From an uncultured Pelagibacteraceae bacterium (GTDB lineage: Bacteria; Pseudomonadota; Alphaproteobacteria; Pelagibacterales; Pelagibacteraceae), in contig CACJYR010000009.1 in NCBI GenBank assembly GCA_902597675.1, positions 1 to 47,086 on the forward strand: a DNA stretch of 47,086 bases, given 5' to 3'. The position numbers and the translations under genes are program-made. This document shows, piece by piece, positions 15,712-24,766 of the stretch. The notes below the pieces were generated by a model. The model saw nothing but the letters and a program-made list of their open reading frames with translations. It did not search any database and was not told the DNA's origin. Each line of letters begins with the position of its first letter. Position 1 is the stretch's first letter.

Positions 15712-16253
15712 CAAAAAAATTTATATTAGGTTTTACTATAATTATGTTTTTTTTTAAAAGTTCAGCTATCGCAAATTATGAAAAAACTTTTTTTGATCTA
15801 AATATTGAGAGCATATCGGGCGATATAATAAATTTTAGTGATTTTAAAAATAATGCAATATTAATCGTAAATACGGCAAGTTATTGTGGATTTACAAATC
15901 AATATGAAGAACTTCAAATTCTTTGGGATAAATATAAAAGTAAGGGTTTAATTGTTCTTGCTGTACCGTCAAATTCATTTAATCAAGAGAAAAATAAAAA
16001 CTCAGAAGTTAAAGAATTTTGTGAAGTAAATTTTAATATCACCTTTCCACTTTCAGCTATTACTGAGGTAAAAGGAAATAATGCGCATGAGTTATTTAAA
16101 TGGGCTAAAACTAATCATGGTAACTCAGCAGTACCAAAGTGGAATTTTCATAAGATTTTAATAAACAAAGAGGGAAAAATTGAGGATACATTTTCCTCTT
16201 TCACTAAACCATTATCAAATAAAATAATTAATAAAATAGAGAGTATTTTATAA
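15708..16253 (+). CDS. Exported glutathione peroxidase-family thiol peroxidase
   Basis: The 181-residue product has an N-terminal signal peptide (residues about 1-22, FILGFTIIMFFFKSSAIA), so it is probably periplasmic. The peroxidatic cysteine is Cys60 in VNTASYCGFTNQYEEL. The later Trp145-Asn146 pair (PKWNFHKI) of the catalytic set is kept. The usual glutamine (NQF) is replaced: the loop reads VPSNSFNQE with Ser90. Cys105 (KEFCEVNF) may be the resolving cysteine, so thioredoxin-type recycling is more likely than glutathione. It overlaps nhaA by four bases, and its last six bases overlap the convergent MBL hydrolase gene. Confidence 0.92.
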   Translation: MTKKFILGFTIIMFFFKSSAIANYEKTFFDLNIESISGDIINFSDFKNNAILIVNTASYCGFTNQYEELQILWDKYKSKGLIVLAVPSNSFNQEKNKNSEVKEFCEVNFNITFPLSAITEVKGNNAHELFKWAKTNHGNSAVPKWNFHKILINKEGKIEDTFSSFTKPLSNKIINKIESIL

Positions 16254-17018
16254 ATTTAGAGTAAGCCCATCAAAAGCAGGTATTGTGTTTTTTGGTAAAA
16301 TTTTCATGAGAACTTTGTAATCTAATACTGGAGATAAATTGGTTAAAATAGCTTTTTTAGGTTTGAACTTTCTAATTATAGAAAGAGAGGTCTCTAAATT
16401 AAAATGTGATGGATGGTAATTATACCAAAGACAATCTATGACTAAAAACTTCAAATTTTTGAAATATCTGAAATCTTTAGTGTAAATTTTACTTACATCG
16501 CTTATATAAGCCAGTTTCTTATCAATTATAAAGCAATTAGATTTAACTTTTCCGTGTTCAACTTTAATTGATTTAACAGAAATTTTTTTTTTATTATTAG
16601 ATGTAAAAAAAATTTTAGGTAATTTATGCAATTTTAATGTGGCGGGATATTCTCTTGAGAAACTCTTGAATACATATGAAAAAGTTTTTTTCAAATATTT
16701 AGATGTAAACGGATCTGCATAAACATTAATTTGTTTTTTGGTATTCATATAAAAAGCTCTTAAATCATTAATTCCATGAGTTTGATCTCCATGCATATGT
16801 GAAAAAAGCACTTTATCTATTTTTTTAATTTTATGTCTTAATAATTGTTGACGTAAGTCAGGTGAAGTATCAATCAATATGTTTTGATTAGAAGTTTTTA
16901 ATAGTGCAGAACATCGTGTTCTATAATTCTTCTTGATTTTAGGATCACAATTACCAAAAAAGCCATCTGGTCTTGGTACACCCATTGAACTACCACAACC
17001 AAGAATTATAAACTTCAT
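16248..17018 (-). CDS. Metallo-beta-lactamase-fold hydrolase (PhnP-like)
   Basis: The 256-residue product has the MBL fold of the PhnP-like group: ILGCGSSMGVPRPDG at the start, RCSALLKTSNQNILIDTSPDLRQQLL, then the metal-binding motif SHMHGDQTHGINDLRAF, and later YISDVSKIY and VIDCLWYNYHPSHFNLE. Characterised relatives hydrolyse phosphodiesters such as cyclic ribose phosphates. The motif has Gln79 where most members have histidine (HxHxDH), so one ligand of the second metal is changed. It is seven bases downstream of tatD in the same leftward series, a common alphaproteobacterial pairing. The substrate is not known. Confidence 0.85.
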   Translation of the reverse strand: MKFIILGCGSSMGVPRPDGFFGNCDPKIKKNYRTRCSALLKTSNQNILIDTSPDLRQQLLRHKIKKIDKVLFSHMHGDQTHGINDLRAFYMNTKKQINVYADPFTSKYLKKTFSYVFKSFSREYPATLKLHKLPKIFFTSNNKKKISVKSIKVEHGKVKSNCFIIDKKLAYISDVSKIYTKDFRYFKNLKFLVIDCLWYNYHPSHFNLETSLSIIRKFKPKKAILTNLSPVLDYKVLMKILPKNTIPAFDGLTLNL

Positions 17019-17024
17019 ATAATT

Positions 17025-17786
17025 TTAATTAAAAAAAAGATTATTAAAATTATTAGTGGTAATTTTGATAAGTTCAGATTTTTCAATGCCCTTTATTTCT
17101 GCAAGTTTGGCTGCAGTAAAATCTATAAATGATGGTTCATTTTTTTTTCCTCGATTTGGCACTGGAGCTAAAAAAGGACTATCTGTTTCAATAAGAATTC
17201 TATCTAGTGGAAGAGACTTAAATGTATTTTGAAGATCAACAGAATTTTTAAAAGTGATAATACCACTTGCAGAAAAATAAGAATTAAATTTTAAAAGCTT
17301 TTCTGCAAATTTCTTGGATCCTGTGAAGCAATGCATCAAAATTTTTAACTTTTCATCTTTATATTCATTTAATACTTCGTAAGTTTTTTCTTCAGCATTT
17401 CTTGAATGAATAATTAATGGGATGTTTGCTTTCAAGGCAGCTTTAATGTGTATTCTGAAACTTTCTATCTGTTTATCTCTATCTGAATTGTCATAATAAA
17501 AATCGAGACCAGTTTCCCCTACACCAATAATTTTTTTATTTTCTTCTAAATTTTTTGTAAAAAATTCTGAGTTGACGTTATTTTTGTCTGCTTCATGCGG
17601 GTGAATTCCAATTGTACCAAATATAATTTCATCTTTATTTACAATGTCTTTAACTCTAGAAAAGCTTTCTATAGATGTGGAGATTGTTAATAATTTTTTA
17701 ACACCAATTTCTTTTGATCGCTGTATAACATTTTTAAGATCACTAAATAATGGCTCATGATCTAGATGACAATGTGAATCAATCAT
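17025..17786 (-). CDS. tatD: TatD-family metal-dependent hydrolase
   Basis: The 253-residue product is a TIM-barrel metal-dependent nuclease/hydrolase. Metal and catalytic residues are seen in the N-terminal MIDSHCHLDHE, GIHPHEAD, the glutamate in GVGETGLDFYY, the histidine in PLIIHSRNAEE, MHCFTGSKKF, and the late aspartate in ILIETDSPFLAPVPNRGKKNEP. Members act as 3'-5' DNA exonucleases or D-aminoacyl-tRNA deacylase-like enzymes. Despite the historic name it has no role in Tat export. The start overlaps the metG stop by eight bases, giving the widespread metG-tatD order. Confidence 0.95.
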   Translation of the reverse strand: MIDSHCHLDHEPLFSDLKNVIQRSKEIGVKKLLTISTSIESFSRVKDIVNKDEIIFGTIGIHPHEADKNNVNSEFFTKNLEENKKIIGVGETGLDFYYDNSDRDKQIESFRIHIKAALKANIPLIIHSRNAEEKTYEVLNEYKDEKLKILMHCFTGSKKFAEKLLKFNSYFSASGIITFKNSVDLQNTFKSLPLDRILIETDSPFLAPVPNRGKKNEPSFIDFTAAKLAEIKGIEKSELIKITTNNFNNLFFN

Positions 17787-19320
17787 TTTCTTTTTCTATT
17801 TTGTTAAATAATATATCAATTTTATTAATAGCACTTCCTTTTTTTAAAAATTCATTATTTCCAATTGTCTCAAAAATTACATCTTTTTCTTCAAGATTGA
17901 AAATTTTAAGTGCTTTAAGAGATGATTGGGGAATAATTGGATACAATAAAAAAGTTACTTTTCGAACAATTTCAAGAGTTGTATAAACTATTGTGTTTAA
18001 CCTAATTTTATCATCTTTTTTTTTCCAAGGCTCCTGATCATTAAAATATTTATTGGCTTCAAATAATCGATTTACAATATAATCAATATAATAGTTAATA
18101 TTTTGATTATCTATTTCCGATCTTAACTTGTCTAAATTCTGACTAAATTTATCTAAAATTTTTATATCATCATTTTCAAATTTAATTTTTTCTGGCACTT
18201 TACTATCACAATTTTTTATAACAAATGCAGATACACGTTGACATAAATTACCAAAATTATTAGCTAGATCGCTGTTAATACAATCCTCTAATCTTTCTTG
18301 AGAAATATTACCATCATTTCCAAATGAAACTTCTTTTATTAAATAATATCTTAAAGGATCCAATCCATATTGTTTTATAATTTCTAATGGATCCAATATA
18401 TTTCCTTTTGATTTAGACATTTTTTCATCATTAGATAATATCCACCCATGTCCGTAAACTTTTTTTGGAGGAGTAATTTTTGCGGCCAATAGGAACGCAG
18501 GCCAATATATAGCATGAAATCTTAATATATCTTTTCCAATCAAGTGAACAGATGCTGGCCAAAATTTTTTATATAATTCATCATCTTTATTGGGATAATT
18601 TAAAGCACTAATATAATTAGTGAGAGCATCTAACCACACATAAATTACGTGTTCATTATCATTTGGAACTTTTATACCCCAAGAAAAACTTTTTCTACTC
18701 ACTGACAAATCTTTTAATCCACTTTTAACAAAACTTATGACTTCATTTTTTCTAGACGCTGGAGAAATAAAATCAGGATTTTTTTCATAAAATTCTAATA
18801 ATGGCTTTTCCCACTTAGATAATCTAAAAAAATAAGATTCTTCATCAACCCATTCAACAGGAGACTTAGATGATATGGCCACTTTTTTATTATCAAGATC
18901 TTCAATTTCATTCTCATTGTAAAATGCTTCATCCGATACTGAATACCAACCAGAATATTTTGATAAATAAATGTCATCATTTTTTTTTAATTCTTCCCAC
19001 AAATATTGAACAGATTTTTTGTGTCTAGACTCAGTAGTTCTTATAAAATCATTATTTGTTAAATTAAGAGTTTTTGATAAATTCTTAAATGTTTTGCTAA
19101 TTTCATCACAGAACGCTAGAGGTTGAACTCCTTTTTTTTCAGCAGCTCTTTGAATTTTTAAACCGTGCTCATCAGTTCCAGTCAGAAAATAAACTTTATA
19201 TCCATCTATTCTTTTAAACCTGGCAAAAAAATCAGCAATAATACTCGAATAAGCATGTCCCATATGTGGTTTGGCTGAGGGATAATAAATTGGTGTTGTA
19301 ATGTAATAATTTTTATCCAT
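17779..19320 (-). CDS. metG: Methionyl-tRNA synthetase
   Basis: The 513-residue class I synthetase has the HIGH-type motif in KPHMGHAYSSIIADFFARF near the N-terminus and the KMSKS loop in NDEKMSKSKGNILDP. TGTDEHGLKIQRAAEKKG and WPASVHLIGKDILRFHAIYWPA are also characteristic. The connective region around residues 105-145 (YSGWYSVSDEAFYNENEIE) contains no cysteine knuckles, so it is the zinc-free short form. There is no C-terminal tRNA-binding domain, consistent with the length. It overlaps holB and tatD by eight bases each in the order holB-metG-tatD. Confidence 0.97.
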   Translation of the reverse strand: MDKNYYITTPIYYPSAKPHMGHAYSSIIADFFARFKRIDGYKVYFLTGTDEHGLKIQRAAEKKGVQPLAFCDEISKTFKNLSKTLNLTNNDFIRTTESRHKKSVQYLWEELKKNDDIYLSKYSGWYSVSDEAFYNENEIEDLDNKKVAISSKSPVEWVDEESYFFRLSKWEKPLLEFYEKNPDFISPASRKNEVISFVKSGLKDLSVSRKSFSWGIKVPNDNEHVIYVWLDALTNYISALNYPNKDDELYKKFWPASVHLIGKDILRFHAIYWPAFLLAAKITPPKKVYGHGWILSNDEKMSKSKGNILDPLEIIKQYGLDPLRYYLIKEVSFGNDGNISQERLEDCINSDLANNFGNLCQRVSAFVIKNCDSKVPEKIKFENDDIKILDKFSQNLDKLRSEIDNQNINYYIDYIVNRLFEANKYFNDQEPWKKKDDKIRLNTIVYTTLEIVRKVTFLLYPIIPQSSLKALKIFNLEEKDVIFETIGNNEFLKKGSAINKIDILFNKIEKEND

Positions 19321-20233
19321 TTAAAAACTTTGAATTTATTTCTAAAAATAAAGATTCATCATCTAAATTGAATTTCTTAAAATCATTTATTCTTTTCAAA
19401 AAATAATTGTAAATATCTGAATTTGAAACTGAAATATCTTTTATCAGAAATAATTCAAGTATATTGTAAACAAATGTTTTAGATTGCTTATCGTCCTTAT
19501 AAATATTTTCACTTATCAATTTTAATAAAAAATCTTTTAAATTTATTTCTTTTAAATCAATTTTTTTTTCTTCAGAAAATTTTAAAAGATTATAAATTTC
19601 TCCAGGAGTAGAATAATAATTTAATAAATCTTTATTTATGAGATTATCGATATCATTATCAAAAAGAAGTGAACTAATTTCATTAACCTTATCATTTTCT
19701 AAGAATATATTGAAATTAATACAACGAGATAGAAGTGTTGGAATTATTCTCTTATTACTATTTATTAAAATAAAAAATATATTCTCATTAGGTTCCTCTA
19801 ATGTTTTTAACAGCGCATTTACTGAATTTAAATTCAAATATTCAATATTATCAATTAAAACAAATCTTGGCTTATTATTGAATGAAGACTTATTGAGTTG
19901 AATTATTAATTCTCTAATTTGTTCTATATCTATGTTTTTTTTATCAAGATTAATGTCTATTAAATTGAAATTTGGACAAGAACCATTTTGAATTAACTTA
20001 AATGAGCGATTATCTAAATCTATTTTAAATTCATCTAAATCATAAGGCATTTCTTCATCTTTTGATAAAACAAAATTAATTAAATGATAAGCGAGAGTAC
20101 ACTTGCCAATACCTTTTTGACCGGTTAATAAAATCTTTGATGGTAATCTTTTTTGATCAAATAATTTGGCAAAAAATAAAAGGTTATCCTGTAATCCATA
20201 AAGATTTGTTTGACTGTTAGGATATAAATTCAT
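19313..20233 (-). CDS. holB: DNA polymerase III subunit delta prime
   Basis: The 306-residue clamp-loader subunit has an AAA+ fold. The N-terminal P-loop reads LLTGQKGIGKCTLAYHLI, with GKC in place of the GK[ST] needed for normal ATP handling, as expected for delta prime, which does not hydrolyse ATP. The IEYLNLNSVNALLKTLEEPNENIFFILIN segment and the following LLSRCINFNIF sensor region (SRC motif) are diagnostic. The C-terminal 100 residues are poorly conserved. It overlaps tmk by four bases and metG by eight, the usual tmk-holB-metG-tatD order. Confidence 0.93.
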   Translation of the reverse strand: MNLYPNSQTNLYGLQDNLLFFAKLFDQKRLPSKILLTGQKGIGKCTLAYHLINFVLSKDEEMPYDLDEFKIDLDNRSFKLIQNGSCPNFNLIDINLDKKNIDIEQIRELIIQLNKSSFNNKPRFVLIDNIEYLNLNSVNALLKTLEEPNENIFFILINSNKRIIPTLLSRCINFNIFLENDKVNEISSLLFDNDIDNLINKDLLNYYSTPGEIYNLLKFSEEKKIDLKEINLKDFLLKLISENIYKDDKQSKTFVYNILELFLIKDISVSNSDIYNYFLKRINDFKKFNLDDESLFLEINSKFLNG

Positions 20234-20841
20234 TTTAATAATTTTTCAATTTTATCAATTATGATTTTTTTATTTAATTCTATTGGAAAGTTTGAATTAA
20301 TTATTTTATATCTTTTTTTATTTTTTGATATTCTTAAAAAACCATTTTGTACTTTTTTATAAAATTTTTCTTTAAATGTATCGTAACGATTAAGTTTTTT
20401 TCGTTGTTTCAATCTTTTTTGCATATTGTTTATGTTAACAATACTTAAAAATGTAAAATCTACTTTAAATGATTTTAAAATATGATTATTAATCTTTTTA
20501 ATAATATCTAAATTTACACCCATTCCAAAATGTTGATAGGCAATGGTAGAGTCGGTAAACCTATCAAGTAAAATTATCTTTTTTCTAAAATTTTTTTTCA
20601 AATTGTCCATATTTTCGCTTCTGGCTGCTAAATAAAGTAATAAATCGGTTTTTTTTTTAAAATTAGATTTCTTATCTAAAATTAATTTTCTTATTTTTTC
20701 TGAGTTCTTATTTCCTCCAGGCTCTCTTAACTTTATATGAGGTATTTTTTTTCTTTTTAAATATTTAGAAACATTATCAATATGAAAAGTTTTTCCACTA
20801 CCTTCAATACCCTCAAAGGCTATAACAATTTTTTTAGACAT
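20230..20841 (-). CDS. tmk: Thymidylate kinase
   Basis: The 203-residue product phosphorylates dTMP to dTDP. Seen: the P-loop FEGIEGSGKTFHID, REPGGNKNSEKIRKLIL, the DRF motif in LLDRFTDSTIAYQHFGMG, and the basic LID-type region LKQRKKLNRYDTFKEKFY. I chose the ATG at 20841. A GTG three bases earlier is also possible. The start lies inside the end of the D,D-carboxypeptidase gene (8-base overlap), and the stop overlaps holB. The length is typical. Confidence 0.95.
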   Translation of the reverse strand: MSKKIVIAFEGIEGSGKTFHIDNVSKYLKRKKIPHIKLREPGGNKNSEKIRKLILDKKSNFKKKTDLLLYLAARSENMDNLKKNFRKKIILLDRFTDSTIAYQHFGMGVNLDIIKKINNHILKSFKVDFTFLSIVNINNMQKRLKQRKKLNRYDTFKEKFYKKVQNGFLRISKNKKRYKIINSNFPIELNKKIIIDKIEKLLK

Positions 20842-21985
20842 CACCCCAAATCAAATAATTTAAGGATTTCATTAACCTTGAAAAAATATTCACTTTGTTC
20901 ACTTGCTCTTTTGCCAAAAGATCATATTCATCAATTAATTCATCATCATAAATAATCCTTAATTTTGCTAAAACTTGATCTTTACTAATTGGAGCTTCCA
21001 CAGGTCCTTCATATAACATTTTAACTTTTAACAATTTTTTCTTACCTTTTTTAATAATTTTATAGATATCTTCTTTAGTATAAACTTTAACAAAATCCTT
21101 TTTTCCTAACCAAACATCAACGCTATCAAAATCTTCTCCCGATTTATTTATTTCTACTAAATCAAAATTCGTTAAACCATATGTCAATAGTTTTGAGCTT
21201 TCTCTAGATCTAGAATTTTTAGTTTCGAAACCACTAGCTACTGCAATTAGTCTTCTACCTTTTCTTTCTAATGATGATGCTAAAGAATATTTTTCCACTG
21301 CTAGATATCCAGTTTTAATTCCATCTGCACCTATATTTTTATATAGAAGTGGATTTCTATTTCCTTGAGTAATTGGATCACCACCAGTTCTATCCCATGT
21401 AAATTCTTTTTCACTGAACCATTCGTAATATTCTGGATAGGTTTTTATTAAATAATGAGACATTATCATTATATCTTTTACTGTTGAATAATTGTCAGGA
21501 TCATTAATTCCAGATGAGTTAGCAAAATTTGTATTGCTCATACCTATTTCTTGTGCTTTGGAAGTCATCATAATAGCAAATTCCTCTTCTGTGCCTGCTA
21601 TCCCTTCAGCTAATGCAACACAAGCATCGTTTCCTGAGGCAACAATAATACCTCTAAGTAAATTTTCTACACTCACCTCATCATTAACCATAACAAACAT
21701 TGAAGAATATCCAGAAGTTGATAGCCGCCAAGCTTTCTCTGAAATAATAAATTTTTCATCTAAAGTTAAATCGCCTGCTTTAATTAAATCAAAAGCAATA
21801 ATGGAGGTCATTATTTTTGTCATTGAAGCAGGATAAATTGATCTGTCTGGTTCTTTTTCGTATAAAATTTCACCCGACAAAAAATCTTGTAAAATAGCTG
21901 TTCTTGCTTTTATCTCAATATTGGAATGTGCACTATTGAAAATAAAAAAAGTTATAAGAATTGTAATTAGAAAATTTTTAAACAT
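20834..21985 (-). CDS. D-alanyl-D-alanine carboxypeptidase (PBP5/6 type)
   Basis: The 383-residue exported enzyme trims the terminal D-alanine from peptidoglycan pentapeptides. Seen: a signal peptide (residues about 1-21), the serine-lysine pair Ser54 to Lys57 (PASMTKIM), the SGN motif at 117-119 (VASGNDAC), and KTG at 214-216 (GIKTGYLAV). A C-terminal beta-rich PBP5-type domain follows (from about residue 288, VKVYTKEDIYKII). The end (residues about 365-383, RLMKSLNYLIWGDV) is amphipathic, as in membrane-associated relatives. It overlaps the SPOR lipoprotein gene by eight bases and tmk by eight. With mltB and the SPOR protein it forms a peptidoglycan group. Confidence 0.95.
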   Translation of the reverse strand: MFKNFLITILITFFIFNSAHSNIEIKARTAILQDFLSGEILYEKEPDRSIYPASMTKIMTSIIAFDLIKAGDLTLDEKFIISEKAWRLSTSGYSSMFVMVNDEVSVENLLRGIIVASGNDACVALAEGIAGTEEEFAIMMTSKAQEIGMSNTNFANSSGINDPDNYSTVKDIMIMSHYLIKTYPEYYEWFSEKEFTWDRTGGDPITQGNRNPLLYKNIGADGIKTGYLAVEKYSLASSLERKGRRLIAVASGFETKNSRSRESSKLLTYGLTNFDLVEINKSGEDFDSVDVWLGKKDFVKVYTKEDIYKIIKKGKKKLLKVKMLYEGPVEAPISKDQVLAKLRIIYDDELIDEYDLLAKEQVNKVNIFSRLMKSLNYLIWGDV

Positions 21986-22727
21986 TTTTTAGCACTTCTA
22001 AGTTTTCGAAATTAAGAGATTTTAACTTCTCAAATGACTCTTTCAAACTTTTTATATCATTAAAAGGACCTATTAATACTCTAAATTTAGTTTGAGATAA
22101 TTTTTTTATCCTGGAGTTTTTTATAGAAGTTTCATCTTTGATTTTAGAAATCATCATTTTGGCAGTAGATTTATAGTAAAAATCAGCAATCTTTATTGAG
22201 TAAGAAAATTTTTCTTTAGTTGTTTTTTTTTCTTTTTTCTTTGTTTTGCTCAAATCATTAATTTGAATACCATCAATTGGTGCCTTTTCTGCAACATTTT
22301 TTTCCTCATCGAAAGTTTTACTTTTTTTTGCAATAAAAGTAGAATTTCTAGATATTAACACTATTTCTAATAAGGGTTCATTGAAGTCAAGATCTAAATC
22401 TTCAGCAATTCTTCTAGATATAACAGAATTGTAAAAATCTGAAAATTTTTGGTTATTAGATTTTACTTCTGCAATTAAAGACTTTCCATTTTTTGGATTT
22501 GTAATCTTAACAGCAGATTTTCTTTTAAGTGATTTATGATGAATCATTAATGATCTATCATCTAATTTTTTGATTTTTTTTACATTTTCGTCAAAAATTA
22601 AAGCAAAGCCGCTATTACTATATTTTTTCTCAATTTTTGTTTCAATCTTATCTGGATTAATTGCTACCTGTTCACAACCTATTAAAAATATTGATAACAA
22701 AAATATTAATAAAATTTTATAATTCAT
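21978..22727 (-). CDS. SPOR-domain lipoprotein, RlpA-like
   Basis: The 249-residue product has a lipoprotein signal with lipobox LIGC (cysteine at about residue 18). The middle region (IHHKSLKRKSAVKITNPKNGKSLIAEV, then FYNSVISRRIAEDLDLD) resembles the double-psi beta-barrel of RlpA-type septal proteins. The C-terminal about 70 residues (FSYSIKIADFYYKSTAKMMISKI ... RVLIGPFNDIKSLKESFEKL) read as a SPOR domain, which binds denuded glycan strands at the division site. A lysine-rich linker joins the two. Placement between mltB and dacC fits a cell-wall role. The assignment of the middle domain is moderate. Confidence 0.75.
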   Translation of the reverse strand: MNYKILLIFLLSIFLIGCEQVAINPDKIETKIEKKYSNSGFALIFDENVKKIKKLDDRSLMIHHKSLKRKSAVKITNPKNGKSLIAEVKSNNQKFSDFYNSVISRRIAEDLDLDFNEPLLEIVLISRNSTFIAKKSKTFDEEKNVAEKAPIDGIQINDLSKTKKKEKKTTKEKFSYSIKIADFYYKSTAKMMISKIKDETSIKNSRIKKLSQTKFRVLIGPFNDIKSLKESFEKLKSLNFENLEVLKNV

Positions 22728-23719
22728 TTTTAAATTTATCTTTTAAGGTACAAACAGCTAAAGCAAATCTTAGAGATCTATTCCATTGGAGAATTATTTC
22801 GTAGTTATCAAATACAATATATGCAGGATTTAAAGCATCTGCACCAGGAATAATATCTTTGTCTGGGGTGATTATTGCAACATTATAATTTGATTTTAGA
22901 AAGCTTATATCATCATAATTATCAATATATTTCTTAAAAAATCCTAATTTTTTTTTATTTTGGAGTTTTTTTGCAGAAACATTCAAATATTTTTTTGGAA
23001 TATTTTCTTTAAGATCTATTCTATAAAAACAAGGTGAGTCTTTTTTCCAACCAATTTTTTTAAGATAATTAGCTGCTGAAGCATAAGCATCATGAGAATT
23101 TTTTAAATCAATATAATTATCAGTATTAAAATCAATTGCGTGATTTTTTATGGTTGAGGGCATGAATTGAAAAAAACCAAATGCACCTGCCCATGAACCA
23201 TACAATGATTTATAATCTATCTGATTTTCATCAATTAATTTCAATAAAATTAAAAGCTCTTTAGTAAAAAATTCAGATCTTCTTTTATCATAACTTAAAG
23301 TTGCTAGTGAAGAAAGGATATCCATTTTTTCCAACATAAGTTCCATAATTTGTTTCAATGCCCATCAATGACAATAGAAGTTCCTTCTCAATTTTAAACT
23401 TATTTTCAATAATATTAATCAAATCTTTATTATTTGAATAGAAGTCGATACCTTTATTTAATTTTTTTGTAGAAGATCTCTTTGATATATAAGTTTTGGT
23501 GTCTTCATAAAATTCAGGCTGGTATCTGTCATATTTTATAACATTTGCTAAGAACTTGGTATCTGTCATTACCAAATCAAAAGTTTTCTCAGAAATATTA
23601 TTTGCTAAAGCTCTTTGTTTGAAATCTTTTTTCCACTTTTCAAAATCTGTATTCTCATTTGCAAATAAGTTGGAATTTAAAAAAAATAGAATTAAAAAAA
23701 AAATTTTAATTTTTTTCAT
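22717..23719 (-). pseudogene. mltB: Lytic murein transglycosylase B, split by a one-base frameshift
   Basis: Two overlapping frames together make a complete MltB-type protein. The upstream frame (to the stop at 23288) has a signal peptide (MKKIKIFFLILFFLNSNLFA), the FEKWKKDFKQRALANNISEKTFD region and the catalytic glutamate segment LLSLMGIETNYGTYVGK, then diverges into an unrelated tail. The other frame (22717 to 23358) carries DILSSLATLSYDKRRSEFF, GSWAGAFGFFQFMPSTIKNHAIDF and the rest. The natural junction VGK-MDILSS needs one A fewer in the six-A run at 23325-23330 (T on the given strand). It may be a real pseudogene, a homopolymer sequencing error, or ribosomal or polymerase slippage on A6. 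ATG 23719 is preferred over 23728. It overlaps rarD and the SPOR gene. Confidence 0.8.
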
Positions 23720-24584
23720 ATAAGTCATTTAAATATATAATTACAGCAATCCAAATAATAATAAAACTTAGAAATTTAACTAATGAAAAATCCTCTCCAT
23801 AATAAAAATAACCTAAAATGAACTGTAATGTTGGCGTTATATAAAATATCATTCCGGTAGGTCCTAATCCAATTAACTCAACCCCTCTTACATATAGAAA
23901 CAAAGGAATCATAGTCATCGGTCCAGCTAAAAGTAAATATAGACTTAATCCTGGATTACTTAAGTTAAAGTCGTTTAGACCATTTTTTGCAATTATATAA
24001 AATGCAACTAAAGCAAAAGGGAAAATATATAAACTTTCAATTAGTAACCCAATATCGGTATCAATTTCGATTTTTTTTCGAACTAAATTATAAAAGGCCC
24101 AACTAAAAGCTACAATGAGACCGACCCATGGTAATGATTTAAGATTAAAAAAAATTAAAATTAATATTGAGACAAAAACTAGAATAATTGAAAAAAATCT
24201 TTTTTTGTTTAGTTCCTCTTTAAAAAAAATATACCCCAAAAGAACACTAATTATTGGCATTATAAAATAACCAAAACTAGCATCAATAATCCTTTCTGAT
24301 GCAACAGCATATATCCATATAGACCAATTAACAAAAATTAAAAAACCAGACAAAAATAATGCAATTAATTTTTTTTTATCTTTTACTTCTTTTAAAAAAA
24401 TTTTCCATTTAGAAAAAAATGTTGTGGTTAAAATCAACATTATTGCTGTCCACAGACATCTGTGAACAACTAATTCAGTATGACCAATAAAAGAAACTGA
24501 CTCAAAATATATAACTCCAATAAATCCCCACCAAAAAGAACCTAAAGAAGTTAATATTAAACCTTTGTTAAAATCATTTTTCAT
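23706..24584 (-). CDS. rarD: RarD-type EamA permease
   Basis: The 292-residue inner-membrane protein has about ten helices in two EamA repeats. The N-terminal GLILTSLGSFWWGFIGVIYFESV, the LVVHRCLWTAIMLILTT segment, IWIYAVASERIIDASFGYFIMPIISVLLGYIFF and the late GVELIGLGPTGMIFYITPTLQFILGYFYYGE are typical of the RarD subgroup rather than general EamA proteins. The function is proposed metabolite export. The substrate is unknown. It is the first gene of the long leftward series and overlaps mltB. It differs in subgroup from the EamA protein at 2993-3844. Confidence 0.88.
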   Translation of the reverse strand: MKNDFNKGLILTSLGSFWWGFIGVIYFESVSFIGHTELVVHRCLWTAIMLILTTTFFSKWKIFLKEVKDKKKLIALFLSGFLIFVNWSIWIYAVASERIIDASFGYFIMPIISVLLGYIFFKEELNKKRFFSIILVFVSILILIFFNLKSLPWVGLIVAFSWAFYNLVRKKIEIDTDIGLLIESLYIFPFALVAFYIIAKNGLNDFNLSNPGLSLYLLLAGPMTMIPLFLYVRGVELIGLGPTGMIFYITPTLQFILGYFYYGEDFSLVKFLSFIIIWIAVIIYLNDLYEKN

Positions 24585-24668
24585 ACTAATTAAATGAATA
24601 AAATATCATGAGTAATTAGACTATTTTATTGTTGAATTAAATATTTTTAATTATAAAAGTTTCTACAC

Positions 24669-24758
24669 GGAGAGATGGCTGAGTGGTTGAAAGCACCGGT
24701 CTTGAAAACCGGCAAAGGGGCAACTCTTTCCTGGGTTCGAATCCCAGTCTCTCCGCCA
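24669..24758 (+). tRNA. tRNA-Ser (anticodon TGA)
   Basis: The acceptor stem GGAGAGA/TCTCTCC is perfect. The anticodon arm CCGGT-CTTGAAA-ACCGG gives anticodon TGA, there is a long variable arm (CAAAGGGGCAACTCTTTC), and the T-arm is CTGGGTTCGAATCCCAG. The discriminator is G and CCA is encoded. Length is 90 bases, a class II tRNA. Confidence 0.98.
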
Positions 24759-24766
24759 TATAATTG

